This document shows positions 51,835-60,898 of a stretch of 64,000 nt of DNA, one piece after another. The notes beneath the pieces are model-generated. The model did not search any database. It was given only the letters and a program-made list of their open reading frames with translations, and had not been told where the DNA came from. Origin of the DNA: JAVVWB01 sp036652335. Its GTDB lineage: Bacteria > Synergistota > Synergistia > Synergistales > Synergistaceae. A program made the position numbers and the translations under genes. How positions within the stretch are numbered: position 1 is the stretch's first letter; every line of letters begins with the position of its first letter. The stretch is taken from positions 124,001-188,000 of the forward strand of contig JAVVWB010000001.1 in NCBI GenBank assembly GCA_036652335.1. The letters are read 5' to 3'.

Positions 51835-53001
51835 TTATTTTATGTTCTCTTTTACGATTTCGCCTTCTTTTAGGGAGTTTCCACCAAATATTATAACATT
51901 GTCGCCCGTGGAGAGTCCTTTTCTTATTTCGATTGACTCTTGTTGTTTTAGTCCCGTTTCTACTTTACGAGATATGGCTTTTTTGTTTTTTACCACATAT
52001 ACGTATGATCCGTCTTCTCTTGCTTGTACTGCTGAAGACGGGATGACGACAATGCCCTTTTCTTCTTTCTCAATTATTTCTGCTTGTCCAAACATTCCGG
52101 GGCGTAATATCATGTCGTTTTTCCTGTTATCAAGCTCAATTTCTACTTTACTTGTCCTTGTTTCTGGTTCTACATATAGGTCTGTTTTTGACACTTTACC
52201 AATAAATTCCCTGTCAGGTAGTGCGTCAAATTTCAAAATTACATTCATGTCATTTTTTACGACAAAAATTTTAGATTCAGGTATTTTTAATGTTGCTTTT
52301 AGTAAAGTTAAATCTGCAACGTCCAATACCGGTGTGGTCTGAGAAATCATTGTGCCTGGTGTCATATTGTAGTCATCTAAGACTATGCCGTTCATAGGGG
52401 CTGTGATGATGTAGTCTTCTTTTGTAGATGTCGCTTTTACCACTTCAGCTACTGATTGTTTTTCGTTTGCTAATGCAGAATTGCGGCTTGCTACAGCACT
52501 TCTGTAGGTGGTTTTTATTGAGTCATATTGCTGTTGTGTACTAAACCCCTCTTTTAGAAGTCGTTCGTATCTTTTTAGATTCACATCTGCATTAGCCATT
52601 TCTGCATGTGCTTTGCTTGTTTGCGCACGAGCGTAGGCGAGCTTTGCTTCTGCAACTAATATGTTGGAATTTTGCTGGTCATGCTCAAGTACTGCGAGAA
52701 TTTGCCCCTTTTTTACACTGTCTCCTCGCTTTACATATATGTTTAATAATCTCCCTGTGACACGTGGAGTAATTTTTACTCTTTTTATAGCATCTATTGA
52801 TGTGTTTTGCGTTATTTTAGAGGTCATTGTCCCGTTGCTGTCTACTATCATTGTTTTGACAAGAGGTATAGTTGTTGTGCTTTTTGACTTGCCTGTAAAG
52901 AGAGAGTCTCTCCTACTGTATATGCCTATGAAAAGCAAAAATAGTAGTGTTGCCGAAATTATGATGACAAACAATTTATTGTCTTTGTTAATGAATTTCA
53001 T
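51835..53001 (-). CDS. RND efflux periplasmic adaptor (membrane fusion protein)
   Basis: A 388-residue protein with an N-terminal membrane anchor (about 9-27), a barrel-sandwich/lipoyl half motif (VTGRLLNIYVKRGDSVKKGQ), an alpha-helical hairpin (about 112-178), and beta-barrel and membrane-proximal domains (VIPSSAVQAREDGSYVYVV). It links the inner-membrane RND pump to TolC. ATG 53001 was chosen because AGGGGA lies about 10 bases upstream, whereas GTG 53010 sits next to it. Its start overlaps the TolC gene by 14 bp. Confidence 0.9.
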   Translation of the reverse strand: MKFINKDNKLFVIIISATLLFLLFIGIYSRRDSLFTGKSKSTTTIPLVKTMIVDSNGTMTSKITQNTSIDAIKRVKITPRVTGRLLNIYVKRGDSVKKGQILAVLEHDQQNSNILVAEAKLAYARAQTSKAHAEMANADVNLKRYERLLKEGFSTQQQYDSIKTTYRSAVASRNSALANEKQSVAEVVKATSTKEDYIITAPMNGIVLDDYNMTPGTMISQTTPVLDVADLTLLKATLKIPESKIFVVKNDMNVILKFDALPDREFIGKVSKTDLYVEPETRTSKVEIELDNRKNDMILRPGMFGQAEIIEKEEKGIVVIPSSAVQAREDGSYVYVVKNKKAISRKVETGLKQQESIEIRKGLSTGDNVIIFGGNSLKEGEIVKENIK

Positions 53002-54298
53002 TGAAGTCACTTCCCCTAACCCAATCTTTTATGTTTCCTTCTGTCATTTTTAGTGCGACTATAGTGATTAGATGATTGTATTTTGATGTTATATATTCGC
53101 TAGTTGCCTCTGTATATGTCGTCTGTGCTTGGAGTAGGTCAATTTGTGGCGTTACTCCCTCTTCATATCCTACTTGTGCAAGACGAAGAGATTCTTTTGC
53201 TAAGTCCAAAGATTTTTTTGATGCTGTTAGGTGTTTTGAAGAAATTCCAATTTCTGTCCATGCTGTTTCTACTTCGGATAAAATATCTAATTCTTTTTGT
53301 TCCTTTGAAATTTTGCTTTTGTTGAGGTCCGCTGTTGCTGTCATCACATTGCTTCTGGTTATGTTTTTATCAAATATAGGGACGCTTACCGTGATGTCTG
53401 CTTTCCATGTGTCACCGTTTGTGTCGTGCCTCGCATAAGGATTTATACGTCCCCCTGTAGCATTAAATGTTACTGTAGGTATTAGTCCTGATTTTTCTAT
53501 AGATATTTGATTGCCATAAAGTTTTAATTCTTCTTGTAATTGCTTAAAGTCTGCTCTGTGTTCTTTTGCTAAAGATATAGATTTTGTTTTATCTCCGTTT
53601 GGTTCTGGCACCGATAAGTCTGAGGAAATTACGAGGTTGCTATCTGGAGTAAGTGCCATGTAATTTTTTAATGCTATAAATGAAGCCTCATATCTGCCCT
53701 GTGCTGTTGACAGCTCAGCTGTGTTCTTTGCAAATTGCTGTGCTGCTCTTATAATATCTAGCTTATTTGCTAGTCCCAATTCGGACATCTTTCTTACTTG
53801 CTTTAAGTGTAATTCTGACGTTTTGACAGATGACTGGGCAGAGACAATTTTTTCTTTGTTGAGCAAAACACTGTAAAATTTTGCGAAGAGTTCTCCAATT
53901 ACACTGTTTTCTCCGTTTTCAATCATAAGCTGTGCAATATTTTTCTTCTGGCTTGCTTGCCTGCGAATTGCACTGTCTTTTCCACCTGAATAGAGTGTCT
54001 GAGAAAGTATAGCTGTAGCAGATTTCGTGTCTTGTTTATTGGGATTATCTGTGGTGATTACAGGTTCTTTTTGTTTAGACATCTGCCCTGTTGCTCTTAC
54101 TGACGGGAGCCATGTGCCGTCTGCTTTTAGCCTGAATGCTTCCGCTTTTCTTATTTCTTCTCTAAGAGAGCGAAGAGAGGCGTTCTTTTCAAGAGTTATC
54201 TCTACTGCTTTTTTAATATCCAATATGTTGTCCTGTGCGTAAATCGGCGAGGATATAGTTAGAATTAAGATAAAGGCTGTTATTATTTTTCTTATCAT
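52988..54298 (-). CDS. TolC-family outer-membrane efflux protein
   Basis: A 436-residue exported protein with signal peptide 1-21 (IYA/Q) and two outer-membrane-efflux-protein repeats rich in long helices (for example ALRSLREEIRKAEAF and ESLRLAQVGYEEGV). It forms the trimeric channel through the outer membrane for the adjacent RND pump. It starts 16 bp after the pump gene stop, at ATG 54298, and overlaps the adaptor gene at its end, so the three are one operon. Confidence 0.92.
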   Translation of the reverse strand: MIRKIITAFILILTISSPIYAQDNILDIKKAVEITLEKNASLRSLREEIRKAEAFRLKADGTWLPSVRATGQMSKQKEPVITTDNPNKQDTKSATAILSQTLYSGGKDSAIRRQASQKKNIAQLMIENGENSVIGELFAKFYSVLLNKEKIVSAQSSVKTSELHLKQVRKMSELGLANKLDIIRAAQQFAKNTAELSTAQGRYEASFIALKNYMALTPDSNLVISSDLSVPEPNGDKTKSISLAKEHRADFKQLQEELKLYGNQISIEKSGLIPTVTFNATGGRINPYARHDTNGDTWKADITVSVPIFDKNITRSNVMTATADLNKSKISKEQKELDILSEVETAWTEIGISSKHLTASKKSLDLAKESLRLAQVGYEEGVTPQIDLLQAQTTYTEATSEYITSKYNHLITIVALKMTEGNIKDWVRGSDFNEIH

Positions 54299-54314
54299 AA
54301 AATCAATCCTCCGA

Positions 54315-57300
54315 TTACTTACTTTTCAATCTCATATATGCTTTAAATCTGTTTGACTTTGATTTTACTTTGTCTGCCATATCGTCAAAAATCAAGTATA
54401 TAACAGGAATTACAAAGAGAGTGAGCAAGGTAGAAGTAAAAAGTCCCCCGATAACTGCTACAGACATAGGCTGTCGGGTTTCTCCTCCCTCACTTAGTGC
54501 AAGGGCTACAGGAAGAGAACCTATAAGAGTAGATCCTGTTGTCATAAGTATTGCACGCAGACGTAATGGTCCTGCTTGTAATACTGCATTTACTTTGTCC
54601 ATGCCCTTTTCTCTTAGTTGATTTATAAAGTCTACAAGCAAAATTGCATTGTTTACTACCACTCCTACTAGCAGGATTATCCCCATGTTACTCATGACAC
54701 TAAGGCGTAATCCTGTAAGAGCCAATAGCCCGAAAGAACCTGTAGTCATGAGGGGCAATGAGAACATGACTGTTAGTGGGTGGAGGAAAGATTCAAATTG
54801 CACTGCCATAACCATGTAGACGAGCAATATTGCAAATAGAAGTGCTGTCATCATGTAGCCGAAACTCTCTTTCATTCTCTCTGAATCTCCAGCCGGGGTC
54901 ATATTATATGTGCCATCTTGTGGGGCATATTTTCTAAAGACTTCTTCCATAATGAGTATGCCCTCACCGGGAGAGATACCCTCTACATTTGCACCTATCT
55001 GTAATGAACGCTGTCTGTTATATCTCTTTATTACGTTTGGAGCCATATTTATAGAAGAAGTAAATAACCCCTCTGCACGAATTGCTTCGCCGCTCTGCGT
55101 GCGTACTAAGGTATTCATTACTTTTGATGTGTCATTTCTGTTTTCTGAGTCTGCTCTTATCCTTATATCATAACGATAACCACTGTCGCTAAAAGAACCA
55201 GCACGAGTACCGCCAAACCAAGCCATGAGTTCGTCTGAGAGGTCTCTTATGTTGATATTTAGAGAGTCTGCAAGCCCTCTGTTTAGGGCTAATTCGATAC
55301 GAGGTTTATTCATCTGTAAGTCTGTCGTGATATCTACAAGTCCTCTTGCATTTTTTGCTAAGTCGTCCTTTATCAAGTCACCTATTTTTGCCAGTGCCTC
55401 GCTGGTTGGACCTTGAATTACGAGGGTAATATCTGAACCTCCCCAGTTGCCGAGTTTTATGTCTACATCACGGAACATAGAGAGTTTTGCCCTAAGTCGT
55501 TTCATTACAATAGAGGCTTTGGGACGTGTCGAACGGTCTGTCAGTGTGGCAAATATACGTCCTTTGTAAACTTCTTCTCCGGCACCGCTTCCTGCGTTAC
55601 TATTTGTATAGTCGACTGCACTGTCAGACTCTACTACTTTTATCATGTCAGACATTACGCTCTCGGTTACGGCAAGAGAAGTGTCTGCCGGTAACTCCAA
55701 CTCTATACGTAAACGGCCTTGGTCTTCACTTGGGAAAAATTCCGTGCCTAAAATGGAGACAAAGCTCATCCCGAGTATAAATAGTCCAAACGCAACAGAG
55801 AGTATAGTTTTTCTATGATTTACTGCAAAAAAAAGTGCTTTTCTATATTCTTCTTCTAATTTTATAAAGGGAGCTTCAAGTTTTGTCTGTAGGGGAGTTA
55901 CTTTGTTGCGCCCTAAAATGCGTGAACATAGGAATGGTGTGAGTGTTATAGAGATAATAAGAGAAATTGCTATTGTAGTAGAGACGGTAATTCCAAAAGA
56001 ATTAAAAAAGCGTCCCATCATTCCACCCATAAATGCAACAGGTACAAAAACTGCAAGTGTAGTGGCACCTCCTGCTAAGACAGCAAGAGCAACTTCTGAT
56101 GTCCCGTCTTCAGAAGCCCTAAAAGCGGTCTTTCCCATATCTCTATGGCGGGTAATATTTTCCATAACAACTGTAGTTGCATCTACAACCATACCTACTG
56201 CAAGAGAAAGCCCCATCATAGACATATTGTTTATAGTTACACCCATGATATATAGAACAGACAAACTTCCTAATAGGCAGACAGGAATAGTGATGACTGC
56301 TATGAGAGTTGCCCTTATTGTACGTAGGAAGAGAAACATAATTGCTGCTGTAAGCATGATAGCTATTACTGTATCCCAGAAAACACCGTTCATAGAACGA
56401 ACGATAAATCGTGCATTATCATTTAAAACAACAAATGATATACCCTTTGGAGCAGACTTATTAAGGTCTTCTAAACGAGCTTTTACTCCACGAGAAAGAG
56501 CGACTTCGTTTGCACCTTTCTGTTTTCTTACTTGAACAATAATAGTGGGGTCATTCCTAAAACGAGCGGCATTTCTCTTATCTTTAAAATCGTCTTCAAT
56601 TCTTGCTACATCACGTAAGCGAACGACTGCGCCATTGAAGGACTTAATAGGTAAATACTCCAACTCTGATGCTGAGGTATATTCGCCTTGTAGCCTTATT
56701 CCAAACTCCTTGTCACCTGTTTCTATTCGTCCAGCCGGAAGCTCTACATGCTTGCTGTAAATTGCATTTTTAACCTCTTTTGCAGTTAGCCCGTATGCTT
56801 CCATACTATCTGTATTAAGCCATACTCTAAGCTCTCTTTCTCTAAAGCCTGCGAGCTGTACACTTCCAACTCCTGTTACAGTCTGCAACCTCTCTGTTGC
56901 TACCTTATCTACATATCGTGAAAGAATTTTTGGGTCTACTGTTCCGTCATTTTTTACCGCAATATACATAATAGGTCTATCAGCAGGGTCATACTTATCT
57001 ACACGAGGGTCTTCGCACTCGTCAGGCAATGCTCCTGTTGCCATACTCACCTTTCCTCGTACATCTGCGGCGGCAAAATCAACATTTCTGTCTAAATCAA
57101 ACTCGATAACTATGACAGAACGTCCCTCATAACTACTGGAACTGATATTCTTAATTCCCTCAATAGTGTTTATACGAGCTTCAAGTACGTCTGTAACGTC
57201 ATTGTCTATAATAGCCGGGCTTGCACCCTCCATGGTAGTACGCACAACAACGATAGGATATTCTACGTTGGGCATACGCTCTACAGGCATATTAAAATAT

Positions 57301-57383
57301 GAATATGTACCAAAAATTACGAGAGCCATGGTCAAAATTAAAACTGTAACAGGCCGTCTAAGTGAAAGCTCGGTTAATTTCAT
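54315..57383 (-). CDS. RND-family multidrug efflux transporter (HAE1 type)
   Basis: A 1022-residue inner-membrane pump with 12 transmembrane helices in the AcrB/MexB arrangement. It has the N-terminal SLRRPVTVLI segment, periplasmic porter loops, the proton-relay helix GMVVDATTVVMENI, and VVVNNAILLVDFINQLREKG in the second half. It exports amphipathic compounds using the proton gradient. It is first in the operon pump-TolC-adaptor; the more common order is adaptor first. No TetR or two-component regulator is adjacent. Codon third positions shift from T-rich at the 5' end to A/C-rich at the 3' end. Confidence 0.94.
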   Translation of the reverse strand: MKLTELSLRRPVTVLILTMALVIFGTYSYFNMPVERMPNVEYPIVVVRTTMEGASPAIIDNDVTDVLEARINTIEGIKNISSSSYEGRSVIVIEFDLDRNVDFAAADVRGKVSMATGALPDECEDPRVDKYDPADRPIMYIAVKNDGTVDPKILSRYVDKVATERLQTVTGVGSVQLAGFRERELRVWLNTDSMEAYGLTAKEVKNAIYSKHVELPAGRIETGDKEFGIRLQGEYTSASELEYLPIKSFNGAVVRLRDVARIEDDFKDKRNAARFRNDPTIIVQVRKQKGANEVALSRGVKARLEDLNKSAPKGISFVVLNDNARFIVRSMNGVFWDTVIAIMLTAAIMFLFLRTIRATLIAVITIPVCLLGSLSVLYIMGVTINNMSMMGLSLAVGMVVDATTVVMENITRHRDMGKTAFRASEDGTSEVALAVLAGGATTLAVFVPVAFMGGMMGRFFNSFGITVSTTIAISLIISITLTPFLCSRILGRNKVTPLQTKLEAPFIKLEEEYRKALFFAVNHRKTILSVAFGLFILGMSFVSILGTEFFPSEDQGRLRIELELPADTSLAVTESVMSDMIKVVESDSAVDYTNSNAGSGAGEEVYKGRIFATLTDRSTRPKASIVMKRLRAKLSMFRDVDIKLGNWGGSDITLVIQGPTSEALAKIGDLIKDDLAKNARGLVDITTDLQMNKPRIELALNRGLADSLNINIRDLSDELMAWFGGTRAGSFSDSGYRYDIRIRADSENRNDTSKVMNTLVRTQSGEAIRAEGLFTSSINMAPNVIKRYNRQRSLQIGANVEGISPGEGILIMEEVFRKYAPQDGTYNMTPAGDSERMKESFGYMMTALLFAILLVYMVMAVQFESFLHPLTVMFSLPLMTTGSFGLLALTGLRLSVMSNMGIILLVGVVVNNAILLVDFINQLREKGMDKVNAVLQAGPLRLRAILMTTGSTLIGSLPVALALSEGGETRQPMSVAVIGGLFTSTLLTLFVIPVIYLIFDDMADKVKSKSNRFKAYMRLKSK

Positions 57384-57512
57384 AAAATCACCCTTCAGAA
57401 ATTATTAAAAGCAGAAAAAGCAACAAACTAAAAAATAGAAAAAAATTCTAAAAACAATATTTAGGTAGAGAAAAGAGTATGTGTAACATATAAGTTACTA
57501 AAAAAACAAGTT

Positions 57513-58394
57513 TTACTGAATTTCGTCAGGGTCATAAAGGGCATAAAGTGCTTGTGTACCGAGATTTTCCATTCCACCCTCTGCGATCTCTTCGTAAAGC
57601 TCCCTTGTAAGAGAAAGGGCAGGTAAATCCATGTCCATCTCTTCTGCCGATGCTTCTGCAAGCTTCATGTCCTTTATATAATGCTTTATAAAAAATCCGG
57701 GGTTAAAATCACCCTTTAAAATTCTTGGTGCGTAATTTGTAAGACTCCAAGTATTAGCTGCGCCACCGCTTAAAAGCTTAAGCACAAGCTCCAAGTCTAA
57801 TCCACATGACTTGGCAAAAGCCATAGACTCGCACATACCCGTCATGGTTCCTGCTATTGCAATTTGATTTGCAAGCTTTGCATTCTGACCATCTCCAGCA
57901 AAGCCAAGACGTGCTATAGTCTTTCCAATAACTTCAAAAAGTGGATGAACTTCATTAAAAATATCCTCGTCTCCACCTACGAAAATAGTAAGAGTGGCAT
58001 TCTTTGCCCCCATATCTCCGCCAGAAACAGGTGCGTCTAGGACACCTATCCCTTTTTCCTTTGCGACGTTATAAATTTTACGTGCCAAACTTGGGCTTGA
58101 AGTAGTCATATCAACGAGAATTGCTCCGCTTTTTGCATTTTCAACAAGTCCATCTTTACCCAAATAAACCTTTTCTACATCTTTTGGAAATCCTACTATA
58201 GTAAAGATAACATCACACTTCTTTGCTAAATCAGCTACAGAATTTTCCCAAATTGCACCATCTGCAATTAACTTATCTGCTCTTGTCTTTGATCTGTTGT
58301 AAATATGAAGTTCGTACCCGGCAGAGAGAAGATGTCCAGCCATACTTGACCCCATAACACCAATACCGATAAATCCTAGGACTTTATTTGTCAA
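57513..58394 (-). CDS. Beta-hydroxyacid dehydrogenase (2-hydroxy-3-oxopropionate reductase-like)
   Basis: A 293-residue NAD(P)-dependent enzyme of the 3-hydroxyisobutyrate dehydrogenase family. It has FIGIGVMGSSMAGHLL at the N-terminus, DAPVSGGDMGA at about 120-130, and the catalytic lysine in GDGQNAKLANQ at about 171-175. It could reduce tartronate semialdehyde or a related semialdehyde; the substrate is not certain. TTG 58394 follows GGGAGG. It appears monocistronic; 57384-57512 before the RND gene holds nothing recognisable. Confidence 0.87.
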   Translation of the reverse strand: MTNKVLGFIGIGVMGSSMAGHLLSAGYELHIYNRSKTRADKLIADGAIWENSVADLAKKCDVIFTIVGFPKDVEKVYLGKDGLVENAKSGAILVDMTTSSPSLARKIYNVAKEKGIGVLDAPVSGGDMGAKNATLTIFVGGDEDIFNEVHPLFEVIGKTIARLGFAGDGQNAKLANQIAIAGTMTGMCESMAFAKSCGLDLELVLKLLSGGAANTWSLTNYAPRILKGDFNPGFFIKHYIKDMKLAEASAEEMDMDLPALSLTRELYEEIAEGGMENLGTQALYALYDPDEIQ

Positions 58395-58798
58395 AAAAAT
58401 CGACCTCCCAATAAATAATATGTATTAAGAAAAAAATTGGTAAAAAACAACGTAAATACTATGAATTTTAGATATTCAAACACTTGTAAATTTTACACCA
58501 AATAGAACAAAATAAGAAACTATATATAGAAGAATAATTATAGAAATGAAAAAAAGAAAAACAAAAATAAGATTAAAGAAGTAAAAAGAGAAACAGAGAG
58601 TGAAATAAAGAGAAAAACGACAAAGAAAACAAAAAACAAAGCCAAAAGAGAAATTCGGCTTTTGTTAGCCATACAGCAAAGTATCTATGCGGTATCTCAG
58701 TATTTAGAGATTTGAAGCGAAACTAAAAATAAATTATGCAGTGAGACTATTAGAGGTAAAGGCAATGGAATATAGGCAGAAAGAGAACAAAAATACAA
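58395..58798. other. A-rich intergenic region without a recognisable gene
   Basis: About 400 bp of strongly A-rich plus strand with no plausible coding frame. One hairpin, AACAAAGCC with a GGCTTTTGTT arm at about 58635-58667, has no clean T-run. The left end holds the presumed promoter of the beta-hydroxyacid dehydrogenase. Confidence 0.5.
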
Positions 58799-58835
58799 AT
58801 AAAAAAAAGTCCCTGCTCAAAAGAACAGGGACTTG
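58799..58835 (-). terminator. Terminator of the left tRNA-Asn unit
   Basis: On the minus strand AAGTCCCTG pairs with CAGGGACTT, followed by eight T residues, starting 8 bases after the tRNA 3' end. Confidence 0.85.
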
Positions 58836-58842
58836 AATTAAC

Positions 58843-58918
58843 TGGCTCCTCGACGAGGACTCGAACCTCGAACCTAGTGGTTAACAGCCACCCGCGCTGC
58901 CGATTGCGCCATCGAGGA
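58843..58918 (-). tRNA. tRNA-Asn (GTT), left copy
   Basis: A 76-base cloverleaf on the minus strand, with acceptor arm TCCTCGA/TCGAGGA, encoded discriminator G and CCA, anticodon GTT in CTGTTAA, and T-arm GAGGTTCGAGTCCTC. It is identical in sequence to the right copy. Confidence 0.97.
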
Positions 58919-58944
58919 ATATAGCTGAAAGTCTAACCTAGCGT

Positions 58945-58972
58945 ATTATATCATTCCTTAAGAAATTATCAA
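58945..58972 (-). promoter_or_regulatory. Promoter of the left tRNA-Asn
   Basis: TTGATA (58967-58972), a 16-bp spacer and TATAAT (58945-58950) on the minus strand, 27 bp upstream of the tRNA. Confidence 0.7.
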
Positions 58973-58993
58973 GAGTATAGAGTGTCTATAGAT

Positions 58994-59026
58994 ACAAAAA
59001 AGCCCCTGCTCAAAAGAACAGGGACT
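58994..59026 (-). terminator. Terminator of the right tRNA-Asn unit
   Basis: On the minus strand AGTCCCTG pairs with CAGGGGCT, followed by six T residues. The loop is identical to that of the left unit, which points to duplication of the whole unit. Confidence 0.82.
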
Positions 59027-59035
59027 CATATTGTC

Positions 59036-59111
59036 TGGCTCCTCGACGAGGACTCGAACCTCGAACCTAGTGGTTAACAGCCACCCGCGCTGCCGATTGC
59101 GCCATCGAGGA
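59036..59111 (-). tRNA. tRNA-Asn (GTT), right copy
   Basis: A 76-base gene identical to the left copy, 193 bp away start to start, with its own promoter and terminator. Anticodon GTT, encoded CCA. Confidence 0.97.
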
Positions 59112-59146
59112 ATAGCACAAAATGTCGCTAAATAACGACTTGAAGT

Positions 59147-59174
59147 ATTATACCACTGAATAAAAATATTTCAA
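59147..59174 (-). promoter_or_regulatory. Promoter of the right tRNA-Asn
   Basis: TTGAAA (59169-59174), a 16-bp spacer and TATAAT (59147-59152) on the minus strand. Spacing to the tRNA is longer than in the left unit. Confidence 0.7.
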
Positions 59175-59426
59175 CACTTTTTTAAAGAATTTTAGAAAAA
59201 AATGAAAGAAAAATTTAAAAAGCGTCACAAAGGAAAATCAGAGAGATAAATAAAGACAGAAATTGCAAAAAATTCTAAATAAAAATCAGTCAAACAGAGA
59301 TAAAAAGAGTTAAAGAGGACTGACAAATATTGACCAAGATATAAAATATATTAAAGGATAAAGAGAAAACAAAAAATAAAAAGCAAAAACAACTCAAAAA
59401 TCAAACAAAAAACAAAACAAAAACAA
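59175..59426. other. A-rich intergenic region, nothing recognised
   Basis: About 250 bp of plus strand dominated by A, including repeated AAACAAAAAC-type runs near 59380-59430. No open frame with a ribosome site, RNA gene or repeat family was seen. Confidence 0.5.
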
Positions 59427-59483
59427 AAAAAGATAGAGACACAAAATAAACTCAAAAAGAGTCTAAATCGTGTCCCTATCTCA
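59427..59483 (-). terminator. Terminator after ridA
   Basis: On the minus strand AGATAGGGACAC pairs with GTGTCTCTATCT around an internal ACTC/GAGT hairpin, followed by seven T residues. Confidence 0.8.
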
Positions 59484-59505
59484 GATATTTAGTATAAAAG
59501 TTAAA

Positions 59506-59886
59506 CTATTTAACTACAGCTACTACTTCGATTTCTACAAGAGCGCCCTTAGGTAGATTGGCAACCTCAAAGCAAGAGCGTGCAGGAGCTGCTTCCGGGA
59601 AGAAAGTTGCATAAACTTCATTCATTGCGCCGAAGTCTGCAATATTTTTAAGAAAAACGGTTGTCTTAACGACATCTTCAAAACCAAGGTTTTCTGCTTT
59701 GAGAATTGCACCGATATTTTCGAGTGACTGCTTAGCCTGTTCTGCGACTCCGCCCTCAGGGAATGCACCTGTTGCAGGGACTATTGGTAGCTGGCCTGAA
59801 GTGAAAACAAAACCATTTGCTTTAATTGCCTGTGAATATGGTCCTATTGCTGCTGGTGCTTTATCTGTACTAATAACTTCTTTCAT
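59506..59886 (-). CDS. ridA: RidA-family enamine/imine deaminase
   Basis: A 126-residue protein of standard RidA length with IGPYSQAIKANGFVFTSGQL at the N-terminus, the EQAKQSLENIGAIL helix, and PARSCFEVANLPKGALVEIE with the catalytic Arg at about 104. It hydrolyses reactive 2-aminoacrylate formed by PLP enzymes such as serine/threonine dehydratases. ATG 59886 follows GGGAGG. It is monocistronic with its own terminator. Confidence 0.93.
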   Translation of the reverse strand: MKEVISTDKAPAAIGPYSQAIKANGFVFTSGQLPIVPATGAFPEGGVAEQAKQSLENIGAILKAENLGFEDVVKTTVFLKNIADFGAMNEVYATFFPEAAPARSCFEVANLPKGALVEIEVVAVVK

Positions 59887-60037
59887 AGAGAAACCTCCCT
59901 TAAAGAATATATTTACTACCTTGATTTTACATCATAAAAAGAAAAATAGTTAGAGGATAAAACGAAAAATACTTATATATGGTAAAATTAAACATGTATT
60001 TTGTAAAAATTTGATAAAAAGTAACGGAGGAAAACAA

Positions 60038-60898
60038 ATGAACTGGAAGGTAAGACAGGCACTGAACTTTGCTCATACAATAAAGCCTGGGCTTTGGACT
60101 ACACTTTTAGCAGATGTTCTCACCTCTACATTAAAGGTAATAGCCCCGAGAAAAAAAGTAGCACTAAGTAATATGGACATCGTATTTCCCAAAATGCCAA
60201 AAGAAGAAAAAGAAGCTATGCTTCGTGAATCATATGACAATATGGTATGGACAGGGCTTGAACTTCTATCTCTCCATAAAAATCCGGATGTAATAAAAGA
60301 TTACGTAACGTCCGTTGATGGAGAAGAATATTTGGACAACGCAATAACAAAGGGGAAAGGAATAATTCTCCTTTCTTCTCACATAGGTAACTGGGAGCTA
60401 AATGCTGCTTGGTGTGCGACAAAAATGAACATTGCTGCAATAGCAAGGTCATCAGACAGCCCATTTCAAAGAGAACTAATAGAAGAACTTAGAAAAGCAG
60501 AAAGAACAGAAATAATAGACAAAACAGCACCTATGACAAAAGTCATCTCTCATATAAGAAAAAAAGGTGCAATAGGACTACTATCAGACCAGCATGCAGG
60601 CAACGAGGGAATAGACGTTCCGTTTTTTGGAGAAAACACAGGTACAGTAAAAGGTGCTGGTGTCTTCGCATACCTCACAGGAGCACCGATAATTCCAATG
60701 ATGACAATAAGAGTATCACCATTTAAATTGAAAATAAAAATATACCCCGAAATAAAATGGGAAAAGGGCTCAGATCGTGATAGCACGGTAAAAGACATCA
60801 CCATACTTTGCAATCAAGCCCTTGAACTCATGATAAAAGACAACCCCGGCCAGTGGTTATGGCAACACAGGCGATTTAGAGAAAAAACCGGAGACTAA
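60038..60898 (+). CDS. Lipid A biosynthesis (LpxL/HtrB-like) acyltransferase
   Basis: A 286-residue protein with the lysophospholipid/Kdo2-lipid A acyltransferase fold. The catalytic HX4E-type motif SSHIGNWEL lies at about 113-121, LLSDQHAGNEG at about 184 and a C-terminal WLWQHRRF segment. It adds a secondary acyl chain to lipid A at the inner membrane. Start ATG 60038 has GGAGG 8 bases upstream; a longer start is less likely. Together with the arn operon it supports LPS in this organism. It overlaps the convergent 4-OT gene by 4 bp. Confidence 0.87.
   Translation: MNWKVRQALNFAHTIKPGLWTTLLADVLTSTLKVIAPRKKVALSNMDIVFPKMPKEEKEAMLRESYDNMVWTGLELLSLHKNPDVIKDYVTSVDGEEYLDNAITKGKGIILLSSHIGNWELNAAWCATKMNIAAIARSSDSPFQRELIEELRKAERTEIIDKTAPMTKVISHIRKKGAIGLLSDQHAGNEGIDVPFFGENTGTVKGAGVFAYLTGAPIIPMMTIRVSPFKLKIKIYPEIKWEKGSDRDSTVKDITILCNQALELMIKDNPGQWLWQHRRFREKTGD

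Larger units (their letters stand above)
58803..59112 (-). repeat. Tandem duplication of a tRNA-Asn transcription unit
   Basis: Two direct copies (about 58803-58919 and 58996-59112) of terminator plus tRNA share almost identical sequence. The promoter-bearing spacers have diverged while keeping the -35/-10 layout. Confidence 0.8.

Noticed and set aside
58635..58667. AACAAAGCC hairpin as a functional terminator or small RNA
   Set aside because: One arm has a bulge and there is no T-run on either strand in the right place; no transcript source is apparent.
59370..59430. AAACAAAAAC repeats as a CRISPR-like or satellite array
   Set aside because: Units are short, irregular and low complexity, with no regular repeat-spacer structure.
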